Shown in pieces: positions 27,484 to 36,220 of a DNA stretch of 64,000 nucleotides. The notes below the pieces were generated by a model. That model was not told where the DNA came from, searched no databases, and saw only the letters and a program-made list of their open reading frames with translations. Positions within the stretch are counted from its first letter, which is position 1; every line of letters starts with the position of its first letter. The stretch spans positions 124,001 to 188,000 of the forward strand of contig NZ_DASQNA010000025.1 in assembly GCF_035645195.1 (NCBI RefSeq). The letters are read 5' to 3'. This DNA is from Paenibacillus sp. GTDB lineage: Bacteria; Bacillota; Bacilli; Paenibacillales; YIM-B00363. Made by a program: the position numbers and the translations under genes.

Positions 27484-30400
27484 TTATTGCACTTCTACAT
27501 CAGTAGTAACGGTCTTCCCGTTCGGCAAGACGAACGAAATCGTGAAGCCGATTAAGTTATTATCCGACGGATTGCCGCTCGTTGGAACATACACGATTTT
27601 GTAATCGGGGCCGACATAGATTCGGTCTTGTGTTCCCGCAGCGGTGCCCGGCGCGAATTTGAGGTTGTTAATGACGAACACCCCGTTAAACAACCTGTTA
27701 TAATAGAGGAATCTATCTACGCCGTTCGACTTTCCGCTATTGACTTCTCCGAAGTTGTGCACGATCGTGATCTGATCCATCACCTTGGCGTCCCACGGAT
27801 ACAACCCGTTCAAGACCGCGCTGTCAACCTTGTTATCCTGCTTCTTCGCTTTAAGTTCGCCCACTTCCAGCGGATCGTATTTGACCGTAACATCTTTGGA
27901 CAGCATATGACTGCCGTTCGGCGAATTAAACAGAACGGTCAATTTGGACGTTCCGGCGTCGAGTCCGATAATGCGGTCCAATGCGCCGTTCACGGCTACG
28001 GCCGACGGATTCGAACTCAACACATTAGTAATCATTTTGCTCGGCAGGACGACTTTCCTCCCGTCAACGTCCTTCGCGCGGATTTCGATCGACGCCCCGA
28101 AGTCGTTATACCAGCTGAATTGGTACGTTGCGTCGGTGACGGTCGTCGTGATCCCGCGGTCGTACGTATACTTGCCAATCGCGTACAACGTGTCTTCTTC
28201 GACGTCGAATTCGTAGACGAGCGGCGGGTTTACCCCGTCGATCACGTCCGCCACGATCGATGCAGAGGAGAGCCGCTGCACCACCGTTTGATCCTCCGGG
28301 TTGATTTTGACGAGCGTAGCGGTTAAGCGGTACGATCCCGTCTTCGTTCGATCTGGAACGAATTCGATGTCCCTATCGGCAATATCCTTGATCTCCTTGA
28401 TCACGGTCGGAGTGTCTTCGGACAGCGCGACCGCTCTCGTGGTGACGACGGCTCCGGCATCGCCGCTGATTCGTTCGAGCTTCATTTCGACTTTAATATC
28501 ATGCAGCGCATTTTTGAAATCTTTATTGTATTGATCCAAGATGTCGAATTTCATTTTAGCCGGGGTCGTATTCAGCACCGCTATGCTCGTTTCGCCCCCG
28601 TCCACAACGATCGACGACGGTCTTTGATCGGTCGTTTTCGGTTGAATATGCAAATCGAACGTCGCTCGAACCGGCTCGCTGCCGCCGGTCATGATATAAA
28701 CGTTGATCGAAGCCGGACCGAACCCCGTTATGCTGGCGATTCGTATTTTACCTTTTTCCTTGCCACGATCTTGAACCGCGACGTTTCTATTCACATACGG
28801 GGTAACAGTAACATCCGTGCGTACGGCGGGGTTGGCGCCCAGCGTAATCGGTCCCGTGCTTATGATCATCAGTTTGCCGGTCGTTTCGGCATTCACCACT
28901 TCGTCCGCCGTCAGCTTGTCGCCGTTCGCGTCCTTCACGATCATTTCGACATACTTATTCGTATCCCCGTCGCTCAACGTTTCGTCCAAATAAGCGAATT
29001 CGATGGAAGCCGGCAGCCGAGGCACGGCGACGCTGACCGTCTGCGTTACGGTTTCACCGCTCGCGACCGAGATCAGTTTAACGGTCGATTCCTTGTTACT
29101 GTTCAAATTCGGCACAGCGTCCAGCTGCAGCTCGGGGTACCCGTCGTTATCGTAATCGATGAATGGGTTGGCTTGCGGGTCGGACTTGAGCGCCTCCCCG
29201 GTAACCAATTTCATGATATCCCTTCTGACCGTCTCGAGATCGCGGACACGGAAACCGTATTGATCCAGTAAGGTCAAAGTCAGGTAAGCGGTGCCGCCCG
29301 GCTTCAGCACGGTGTCCTTCCCTTTTATTTTCAGCTCGCCGAGCTCGATCGTCTTCACGACTTGCGGATCGCCGACGGTGAACACTTGGTTGGCGGATAC
29401 CCCCGACAGCTCGTTCATGAGGACGACCGGTACCGGAGTTCCTTTGGTTACATTTTTCAAGTCGATTTGGAGTGTTTGCTTGCCGGGAGTAAGGACCGGT
29501 ACGGAGTTGTTCGGGTACGATCCCATCACTTTCACATGAAAACCGTCCGTCTCTTCCCCGTACTGATTTTTCATCTTGTATTCAAGCGTCACTTTCCCCT
29601 GCGGAAGCGTGGTCGACGGGGAGACGATGTCGATCGAAGCCAAAGTTTCGTTGTCCGCCTCGAACACGATCTCGCCGACCTCAACGGCGTCCTCCTCCAA
29701 TCCGACGAGCTTGATCTTGTATTTGCCTTTCGTCAATTTTTTGTCCATCGTAATTACGGCGGACTTCGAATCGTCATCCCATTCGACGGTTCGATTCAGC
29801 GACGTGGCGCCGCTCCACACTTCCAAATCGGCTTCGACGTCGACGCTGCGGTTCAGCTTGACGGCGATGAGCTTGGCGCCGATCACTTCCGCTTCGACGA
29901 TCGAAGCTTTCGCCTCCTCAGGTCTCGCGTCGAAAGCTGCAACCGCTAGCATTTCCCTGGTGGCGGGAACGGTTCCGCCGAACGTTCCGTCCTCGAGGTT
30001 CGACATGATCCCCTTCTCCAGCGCTAACGCGACGTAAGTTCTCGCCCAGTCACCCACCGTCTCGTCTTCGACGGGCGCGGTCGCTTTCGCCTCTTCCTCC
30101 AGACCGAGCCCTCGGATTAGGAAGGCCGCCAGCTCTTGACGCGTCACCTCGCCGCCCGGGTTGAACAAGGTCCCCTCGGGATCGCTGCCTTTCGTCAGCC
30201 CCGCCTCTTTAAGCGCTTCTATGTAAGGTACTGCATATGCGAATTCGTCAGTGACGTCGGAGAAGCTCGATGTTGTAAGCGCTTCATCAATAGGCAACGA
30301 AAAAATCAGGGCGATCACTTTCGCAAGCTGCGCGCGATTCATCAACTCGTGCAACCCGAACTCGGTTTCGGTCAAGCCGTTGAATACGCCGGCCCGAATT

Positions 30401-30639
30401 AACGCGTCGATTTTCCCCCGAACGTCTTCGGGCACATCGGTCAAATCTTCGAAGGAGTCGGCGCTCAGCCCGGCGGACGACGATTCCTCGTGGTCTTCCG
30501 ACTCCGAAATCGCCTCCTCCGACGTCCCCTCGGCTTGCTGCTCCGCGCCGCTCTCCTCCGCCGCCTGAACGGCTGGAACGACCATGTAAAACATCAGCAA
30601 AACAGAAACCAACAAGCTCAATTTACGAAATCCCATCAT
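27484..30639 (-). CDS. SLH-domain surface protein with Ig-like repeats
   Basis: This secreted protein of about 1051 aa would be held on the cell wall by S-layer homology domains. The signal peptide is residues 1-26 (VVPAVQA cleavage). Three SLH domains lie at about 65-115, 125-178 and 188-236 (FSDVTDEFAYAVPYIEAL, VTRQELAAFLIRGLGL). A chain of beta-sandwich/bacterial Ig-like domains follows to the C-terminus (TLVLDQYGFRV-type, LGELKIKGKDTVLKPGG, VNGALDRIIGLDAGTSKLTV). The start is ATG 30639, 9 bases after GGGAGG. The longer open frame to 30858 runs through promoter D and lacks a signal peptide. No catalytic domain is recognised. The shared promoter motif suggests it is a structural or glycan-binding partner of the importer cluster. 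Confidence 0.88.
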   Translation of the reverse strand: MMGFRKLSLLVSVLLMFYMVVPAVQAAEESGAEQQAEGTSEEAISESEDHEESSSAGLSADSFEDLTDVPEDVRGKIDALIRAGVFNGLTETEFGLHELMNRAQLAKVIALIFSLPIDEALTTSSFSDVTDEFAYAVPYIEALKEAGLTKGSDPEGTLFNPGGEVTRQELAAFLIRGLGLEEEAKATAPVEDETVGDWARTYVALALEKGIMSNLEDGTFGGTVPATREMLAVAAFDARPEEAKASIVEAEVIGAKLIAVKLNRSVDVEADLEVWSGATSLNRTVEWDDDSKSAVITMDKKLTKGKYKIKLVGLEEDAVEVGEIVFEADNETLASIDIVSPSTTLPQGKVTLEYKMKNQYGEETDGFHVKVMGSYPNNSVPVLTPGKQTLQIDLKNVTKGTPVPVVLMNELSGVSANQVFTVGDPQVVKTIELGELKIKGKDTVLKPGGTAYLTLTLLDQYGFRVRDLETVRRDIMKLVTGEALKSDPQANPFIDYDNDGYPELQLDAVPNLNSNKESTVKLISVASGETVTQTVSVAVPRLPASIEFAYLDETLSDGDTNKYVEMIVKDANGDKLTADEVVNAETTGKLMIISTGPITLGANPAVRTDVTVTPYVNRNVAVQDRGKEKGKIRIASITGFGPASINVYIMTGGSEPVRATFDLHIQPKTTDQRPSSIVVDGGETSIAVLNTTPAKMKFDILDQYNKDFKNALHDIKVEMKLERISGDAGAVVTTRAVALSEDTPTVIKEIKDIADRDIEFVPDRTKTGSYRLTATLVKINPEDQTVVQRLSSASIVADVIDGVNPPLVYEFDVEEDTLYAIGKYTYDRGITTTVTDATYQFSWYNDFGASIEIRAKDVDGRKVVLPSKMITNVLSSNPSAVAVNGALDRIIGLDAGTSKLTVLFNSPNGSHMLSKDVTVKYDPLEVGELKAKKQDNKVDSAVLNGLYPWDAKVMDQITIVHNFGEVNSGKSNGVDRFLYYNRLFNGVFVINNLKFAPGTAAGTQDRIYVGPDYKIVYVPTSGNPSDNNLIGFTISFVLPNGKTVTTDVEVQ

Positions 30640-30699
30640 CTCTACTAGCCTCCCGTCTAACAAATGGAATGTTCCGGATCTGGCATCGTTTGCATCCTC

Positions 30700-30753
30700 A
30701 TTGTATCTCGCTTGTATGCAAAAGTTAGGGGGGATGTTCGACGATTGTATAGG
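30700..30753 (-). promoter_or_regulatory. Regulon promoter D: CCTATA / CCTAAC repeat plus TACAAT
   Basis: On the minus strand, CCTATA (30748-30753) and CCTAAC (30724-30729) are 24 bases apart. TACAAT (30700-30705) begins 48 bases after the first. It lies between the AraC gene stop and the SLH gene start, and proves useful for choosing ATG 30639. Confidence 0.65.
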
Positions 30754-30766
30754 TCGATTCCGCTTT

Positions 30767-31660
30767 TCACCCGACCGATATTTCCCCGTCTTCCGTTTCC
30801 TGGAAATTCTTCCGGTACTGCTTCGGCGTAACCCCGGTCTTTTTGCGGAACAGCGCATGGAAAAACTTCATATCCTGGTACCCGACATGGTTTGCGATTT
30901 CGTGAATCGATATATCCGTCGACTTCAGCAAATCGCAGCATTTTTGAATGCGCACGTTCTGCAAATACTGGGTAAACGTCAGCGAGGTCGATTTTTTGAA
31001 CAAGCGCTGGAAATGGCTGGAGCTCATGTAAAAATAATCGGCTACCGTCTGTACCGTAATATTTTTGGAGTGATTGTTTTTAATAAAATCCACGATATCG
31101 TCCAGTTGGCTCTTGGGGGTAGGCAGCGCGCCGTACGTCATCTCGAAGCGCCGCATCAACGTCAAAATTTGCGCGAGCTGCGTGAACAGCATAATGCCGT
31201 AGCCCTTGTTTTTATTCAGATATTCCCAGTGCATGTCTTGGAAAATAGACAGAAATCTGTCGTGTTTGTCTTGAAAATGCAGCCACCGCGCGGAACACGT
31301 TTCCGGGCTGAAAATCATATCGCGGATCCCGGACTGTTCTCCGAAGTTATGCTCCCAATCTTGCAAGACCGAAGCGCGGAAAATGCAGTTGTAGACGACA
31401 AGCATTTTATCTTGCTTCGGTGAAGGCGGCCGAAACACATGCGCGGTGCCGACCGGAATGAGAAACACGTCCCCGCGCTTGACGGACAGCACCTGCTCCT
31501 CGATGTAGTGGTAACCGCTTCCTTCTCCCACAATGCAGATTTCGACGAAATCATGCGTGTGCAGGCTGGTTTTGAACGATTCTACTTCCCGATTTACAAA
31601 AATGTCGTCATCGTGTTCGAAGAAACGCTCGCCTTTTAATTGTTCGATTCTTCCGTTCAT
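30767..31660 (-). CDS. AraC-family regulator with cupin sensor domain
   Basis: This 297-aa transcription factor has an N-terminal cupin sugar-sensing domain (TSLHTHDFVEICIVGEGSG, RGDVFLIPVGTAHVFRPP) and a C-terminal double helix-turn-helix (ITVQTVADYFYMSSSHFQRL, then ISIHEIANHVGYQDMKFFHA). ATG 31660 follows GGGGTGG by about 5 bases; the open frame start at 31705 is a TTG without a site. It is transcribed after the BNR gene (52-base gap). AraC proteins commonly bind direct repeats about two helical turns apart and overlap -35, which matches the seven CCTATA sites here. It is therefore the prime candidate activator (inference). Confidence 0.9.
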   Translation of the reverse strand: MNGRIEQLKGERFFEHDDDIFVNREVESFKTSLHTHDFVEICIVGEGSGYHYIEEQVLSVKRGDVFLIPVGTAHVFRPPSPKQDKMLVVYNCIFRASVLQDWEHNFGEQSGIRDMIFSPETCSARWLHFQDKHDRFLSIFQDMHWEYLNKNKGYGIMLFTQLAQILTLMRRFEMTYGALPTPKSQLDDIVDFIKNNHSKNITVQTVADYFYMSSSHFQRLFKKSTSLTFTQYLQNVRIQKCCDLLKSTDISIHEIANHVGYQDMKFFHALFRKKTGVTPKQYRKNFQETEDGEISVG

Positions 31661-31712
31661 GATTTCCACCCCGGTTTCATAACGCGTAAATTGACCTTGA
31701 TGCAATCACAAA

Positions 31713-32792
31713 CTAGTTGTGTCCCCGTTCGATCCAATCGCTTTCCATGCGCACGTATTTAATCCCCTTGCGCAAATAAGAGAAAGCGATGTGGATGCGT
31801 CCGTCTCGCGTTTGCATAATCGAAGGGTACGAATACCCGATTTGCGAATCCTTGTACTCAAGATCGGCCGTTTGCACGTTTTTCATCAGCGCCAAAGGCC
31901 AGGTGTTCCCGTCATCCTCCGAAACGGCCAGCGTCAGCGGAGTGCGGAGCGGTTTTTTGCGCCATTCCCCTTTCCGTTCGATCCAACGGAACTGATCGCG
32001 TTCCATCGTGGCGTTGTTGAACACGATGGCGATCCGGCCGTCCTGCAGTTTGACCGTCTGCGTGGAAGAGTTGTTGTTCGGCAGTTCGCTCTTCGCAGGT
32101 ACGGACCAGGTTCTCCCGTGATCGCGGGAGACGCTCGTGTAGATCCGGTCGGCCTGCCGGCTGCGATACATCGCGAACAACGTCCCGTCGTTCCGTTCGA
32201 CCACGTTCATTTGCACCCTGTGGACGCTGCCCGGCACTTCGAATTCCTGCCACGTTTCGCCTTGATTCGCGCTGATTTTGACGACGCTGTAATGTCCTTC
32301 GCTCGTACAATAGTACGCCGGCAGCAGCCACTCTCCGGTTTGCAGGACGATCGGCGGATGGCGGAGAAAGATGCCGGGCTTGTCGTCGAACAGCACGCGC
32401 GGCTCGCTCCAGGATTGACCTCGGTTTTCCGAAGTCCTGACAACGACCCTGGACGTTTTTTGATTGTGCGGCTCGTTGGACGTATGGAACAGCCATAGCA
32501 ACCCGCTCGGATCTTGGAACAGCACCGGATTTTGTTCGGACCGTTCGGGATCTCGCGTCAATTCGTCCGGCGCCGTCCAGCGGTCTGATCCCGCGGGCAG
32601 CCTGGACATGACTACGTTCGTATCGGGGTTGCCTTCCCCGCTCCCCGAAAACCAGACGCACAGCAGATCGCCGTTGTCGAGCTCCAACAGATTAGCGGCA
32701 TGGTTGTCGTTCTCGTGCGAAATCGGCAAGTACGCTTCGACGATGCTCGGATCTTTGTCCGATGCGCGGATCACTCCGTCAAACCGATTCAT
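31713..32792 (-). CDS. BNR/Asp-box sialidase-like glycosidase
   Basis: This 359-aa predicted six-bladed beta-propeller of the predicted-neuraminidase (COG4692-like) type has Asp-box motifs such as SENRGQSWSEP, SANQGETWQEF, SRDHGRTWSVP and SEDDGNTWPLA. There is no signal peptide, so it is cytoplasmic. A canonical sialidase FRIP motif is not obvious. A different sugar, such as a keto-deoxy acid or uronide, is as plausible as sialic acid. AAGGAGG precedes ATG 32792 by about 10 bases. A related protein of the same class is at 35213-36190. It is likely co-transcribed with the upstream MGH1-like gene (134-base gap) and the downstream AraC gene. Confidence 0.78.
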   Translation of the reverse strand: MNRFDGVIRASDKDPSIVEAYLPISHENDNHAANLLELDNGDLLCVWFSGSGEGNPDTNVVMSRLPAGSDRWTAPDELTRDPERSEQNPVLFQDPSGLLWLFHTSNEPHNQKTSRVVVRTSENRGQSWSEPRVLFDDKPGIFLRHPPIVLQTGEWLLPAYYCTSEGHYSVVKISANQGETWQEFEVPGSVHRVQMNVVERNDGTLFAMYRSRQADRIYTSVSRDHGRTWSVPAKSELPNNNSSTQTVKLQDGRIAIVFNNATMERDQFRWIERKGEWRKKPLRTPLTLAVSEDDGNTWPLALMKNVQTADLEYKDSQIGYSYPSIMQTRDGRIHIAFSYLRKGIKYVRMESDWIERGHN

Positions 32793-32926
32793 GTCATTAA
32801 TTCCTCCTTGTTATCGTTACCGGCAGTTCCTTTAACGGCGTCATGAACCGGCGGCCGGCTTCGCCGCGTGCGAATGCGTTGTCAATTCCCCCCTGTCCGT
32901 AGTGCCCTGCATCCGGCAGCGCGCGG

Positions 32927-35083
32927 TCAGTCCCTTCCGCGGCCGAGTTCGCGAAGCGGCAGCTCTACCCGGCTCAGCGCGGCGCTCGAATACACGAGTT
33001 CGCCGTCGACGAAAAGACGGTACCCTTCTTCGATTCCCGAATCCTCGCGGACGCCGGGTTTCCGGTAGGTGATCCGAATTTGCAGCCCTGCGGCCTTCAC
33101 GCGGTCCAAGCAAAAGTAATCCAAACCGGCGTCCACGGGATCGAGGACCAACCGATCGCTCTCGACGGACAAGCCGGCGACATGGGAGACAACCAAATCG
33201 ATGTAAAACGAATGATTGTATTCATGCTCGTCGCTGAGCGGTTCGCCGGTTTCGCTGTTGTAATGCTCCACGAGTCCCGGTTGGTTCAAGTCCCGATGAA
33301 AGAAGTGGAGGAACGAGTACTCCCGCAAATAATAGGCGAATTGACGGTCGAAGCGGTGATCTCTCCGCTTGCTCTCCTTCGCGAGCGCATCGAGCGCGAT
33401 GGAATTCGTGTAAGGCCATGTCGGACCGTCCCAGACGCACCCGTTTCGGCCTTTGACGAAGTGCCCCATCCATCCCCCTTCTTTGGCGTAGGCGGGGCAA
33501 TCGGCGGAGACGGACGGGAACGGACATTTCGTGCGAAACTCCTTCTCGTCGAACAAATGATGGATCAACCCGTCGTATCGTTCGTCGAGCATTTGCGCCC
33601 AGGCCGGGTAAAAGCCGACGATGTTTTTGACGAAAGCCTTTTCATCCGTTTGGTGGTGAAGATCGTAAAAGAAGCTCGTCTCCGCATCCCACATTTTCCC
33701 CAGCACGTCTTGCTTGATCCGCTCCGCGATGCCGCGGAAGACGGCCGCCTCCGGATCGCCCAGCTCCTCGCACAACCGGGCCACGCCGAGGGCGTTCAAA
33801 TAATGGTACACCGTCCGGTCGACCCGCTTTAGATGGGTATATGTCTCCGGATCTTTCGGATTTTTCGGGTAATTGTGGAAATACCAATAGCTTGGTTGAT
33901 ATTCCTTGCCCGTGCGCGTGTGCCGGTATTCGATCATCAATTCGTCCCGCTCGTTGCCGTGAATGCTTTTCCACAGCCATACCTGCTTTTTCAAGGAAGG
34001 AAGCAATCGGCGCATCGTTTCGGCGTTTCTATGCACCAAATACAGCTGATACGCGGCCCAACAAACGAAGTTGGCGAACGAGTGCATCTTTTGGTCCACC
34101 GTCAGGCACACGAACAATCCGTCGTCGACGGCGCCTTCTTTCATGTTGTTCAAGGCGCCCTCGCTAACCGTCGGCTCGTGATACCACCTGGCGTCCGTAA
34201 TATGCAGCGGGACCGATAAGTTGATCAGCTTGCTGAATTCCCATCCGCCCTTCCCGAACGGCGTTTTGCTCTTCTTATGCGATCTTCCCTCGTAAAACAA
34301 CGGGTGCTGGAGCAGCCCGTACCGCGGATCCGCCAAATTGTGGCGAAGCAGAAACCAGCGGTACGCCCAGGTTCGATCCAGCAGCGGATCGCTGCTGCGG
34401 AAGACGGGAGCCTTCTCGAACCAGGCTCCGTACGCCGTACGGTATTCGGCGAAAACTTGTTCTGCCGTGTCTCCCCGATTCGCGTAGCGCGCAGCTCGTT
34501 CCGCCAGCCGGTCCGGCAGGTCCAGTCCCCGAATCCCCAGCGCGGCCGCGACGACGAATTGCCGGGATTCGCCGGGCTTCAGCCGCACCTCAGTAAGCAG
34601 CGCCTCGTCGCTCGCGGCCAAGACGGCATCGATATCGAAGCTGTAATGCTCTATGGGGAACGAGCCGTAGAGCTGCGCTTCGCCGCGCTTGCCGAAGTTC
34701 CGTTCGAACGTCGCCAGCCGAAGCACAAGATCTTCGCCGCTCCGGTTCGTCCACGTCTGACAGGAAACGGCGCAATCGTCCCAAGTGATAAATTTCCGTT
34801 CCGTAAAATGCAGAGCGCTGCCTTCATACTCTAGGAACAGATGGCTCGGGTACCATTCGGCACGGCACGGTTCGAAGCTGTCCGTTGCGCTATTGTCGAC
34901 GGTAAACAGCAGCGGGATATTTACTTTATGAATGAAATCGAACCGGCCGGAAAATCCGGGTTTCGGATCGACATAGTCCGCCCATAGCCGAGCGCCCGTC
35001 GAACCGAGCAGCAGCGAACCGGGCCGGGTGCGAAGCGATTTTTTGCCGGCGGCCAGCCGTTCGTCCCAGTGCGCGATAGACAT
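32927..35083 (-). CDS. MGH1-like (alpha/alpha)6-barrel glycoside hydrolase
   Basis: This 718-aa cytoplasmic protein has an N-terminal beta-sandwich domain (residues about 10-200) and an (alpha/alpha)6 barrel typical of the mannosylglycerate-hydrolase/GH63-like superfamily. The barrel carries the diagnostic segment CVWDGPTWPYTNSIALDAL near residue 560, plus FYDLHHQTDEKAF and EYNHSFYIDLV. A small beta tail closes the protein. GGAGGAGGGGG lies about 8 bases before ATG 35083. It is the first gene behind promoter E. Specificity is not predictable; the acid-rich barrel residues fit an inverting alpha-glycosidase. Confidence 0.8.
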   Translation of the reverse strand: MSIAHWDERLAAGKKSLRTRPGSLLLGSTGARLWADYVDPKPGFSGRFDFIHKVNIPLLFTVDNSATDSFEPCRAEWYPSHLFLEYEGSALHFTERKFITWDDCAVSCQTWTNRSGEDLVLRLATFERNFGKRGEAQLYGSFPIEHYSFDIDAVLAASDEALLTEVRLKPGESRQFVVAAALGIRGLDLPDRLAERAARYANRGDTAEQVFAEYRTAYGAWFEKAPVFRSSDPLLDRTWAYRWFLLRHNLADPRYGLLQHPLFYEGRSHKKSKTPFGKGGWEFSKLINLSVPLHITDARWYHEPTVSEGALNNMKEGAVDDGLFVCLTVDQKMHSFANFVCWAAYQLYLVHRNAETMRRLLPSLKKQVWLWKSIHGNERDELMIEYRHTRTGKEYQPSYWYFHNYPKNPKDPETYTHLKRVDRTVYHYLNALGVARLCEELGDPEAAVFRGIAERIKQDVLGKMWDAETSFFYDLHHQTDEKAFVKNIVGFYPAWAQMLDERYDGLIHHLFDEKEFRTKCPFPSVSADCPAYAKEGGWMGHFVKGRNGCVWDGPTWPYTNSIALDALAKESKRRDHRFDRQFAYYLREYSFLHFFHRDLNQPGLVEHYNSETGEPLSDEHEYNHSFYIDLVVSHVAGLSVESDRLVLDPVDAGLDYFCLDRVKAAGLQIRITYRKPGVREDSGIEEGYRLFVDGELVYSSAALSRVELPLRELGRGRD

Positions 35084-35149
35084 GGCAGTTTCCCCCTCCT
35101 CCGTCGTGCCGGATATCGGTGATGAAAGCGTTTTTTTATTTATACCCTT

Positions 35150-35202
35150 ATTATAACTGCCTTTTTTATCCTGTTAATGCCATTTCTCCCTACAACTATA
35201 GG
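35150..35202 (-). promoter_or_regulatory. Regulon promoter E: CCTATA plus degenerate second half and TATAAT
   Basis: On the minus strand, CCTATA (35197-35202) lies 47 bases before TATAAT (35150-35155). The second half-site is weak (CATTAA at 35174-35179). It is the poorest match of the seven but sits correctly upstream of the MGH1-like gene. Confidence 0.5.
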
Positions 35203-35212
35203 TGTATCGTGC

Positions 35213-36190
35213 TTAATTCGAAAGCGTTAGTTTCCAAAAGGCGATCCGCTCTCGTCTCCACGTATACGTAATGTAAATATCGTGTCCGTTCGCGATGACG
35301 GCCGGGTATGAATATTGCTTTTCGCCCCGGTCCAGCTCGAACTCGTGATCCCAGGTCATCCCGTTATCCTCGGACACGCGAAGGACGAGCGGCGTTCGCG
35401 GACCTTTCGTGCCCGTTTCCGGCCGCACAGGATTGTACACCAGCACGAGACGGCCGTCGTCCAGCTTCGCCAGATCGATGCCGCTGTTGTTGTTCGGAAG
35501 CGGCGTCGGGTACGCGGGGCACCACGTTTTCCCCCCATCGGCGGAATCGCTTCGGTAGATGGAGCCTTCCGTGCTGCGCGTCAGCATATGTACGACGCCG
35601 GGGGCGGACTCCCATAACGTCGGCTGAATGATGCCTTTGCCGATCAAGCGGCTGTGGTCGAGCGGCACCGTTTCGCTGCGGACCCACGTTTCCCCGCCGT
35701 CGCGGGAGATGTCGACGAAGGCGTCCCAAGCGGGCTCGACCGACGCCGGCGCTACAATCGTGCCGTTCCGTAAGACGATCGGCTTGTTTTTCACCGGCCC
35801 TCTCCCTCCCGAGCGGTCGCCTTCGACCAACGGAACGGGGGCGGACCAATGACGGCCGTCGTCCGTCGACCTCATGACCATCGTCGTCCACTCCGCTATG
35901 CTGTATCCAACCTTGTAATATAGAAACAGGACGCCGTCCCGTCTTCGGAACAGAACGGGATTCCAGTGCGGCACGCCTTCCTCGTCGGCTACCTTCTCGG
36001 GGGGCGTCCATCCGCCTTTCTCCCTTCTTGCGGTCCATATCGCGACATCGCCGGCCCGCTCTCTCGTTCCGCCGAACCAAGCGGCGATCACTTCGCCGTT
36101 CGGCAGAAGCTCGAGCGTGGAAGCGTGGCAGCTTAGGAACGGCCGGTCCTCCTCGAAAATAAATTCCTTCACGCAGTTTACGTATTTCAT
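35213..36190 (-). CDS. BNR/Asp-box sialidase-like glycosidase (second copy)
   Basis: This 325-aa beta-propeller is in the same COG4692-like class as 31713-32792. Motifs include SCHASTLELLPNGEVIAAWF, STDDGRHWSAP, SRDGGETWVRS and LPNNNSGIDLAKLDDGRLV. There is no signal peptide. ATG 36190 is 7 bases after AAGGAG. It follows the GH95 gene by 30 bases in an operon of cytoplasmic glycosidases. The two propellers share the PNNNS motif, but their N-terminal halves differ, so they probably act on different linkages. Confidence 0.78.
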   Translation of the reverse strand: MKYVNCVKEFIFEEDRPFLSCHASTLELLPNGEVIAAWFGGTRERAGDVAIWTARREKGGWTPPEKVADEEGVPHWNPVLFRRRDGVLFLYYKVGYSIAEWTTMVMRSTDDGRHWSAPVPLVEGDRSGGRGPVKNKPIVLRNGTIVAPASVEPAWDAFVDISRDGGETWVRSETVPLDHSRLIGKGIIQPTLWESAPGVVHMLTRSTEGSIYRSDSADGGKTWCPAYPTPLPNNNSGIDLAKLDDGRLVLVYNPVRPETGTKGPRTPLVLRVSEDNGMTWDHEFELDRGEKQYSYPAVIANGHDIYITYTWRRERIAFWKLTLSN

Positions 36191-36220
36191 GCATAGTCTC
36201 CTTGTCTATATGTGCCGACC

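Noticed and set aside
30640-30858. N-terminal extension of the SLH gene to 30858
   Set aside because: It would read through the AraC gene end and promoter D, is Arg/Lys-rich without a signal peptide, and ATG 30639 has a good ribosome binding site followed by a clear signal peptide.
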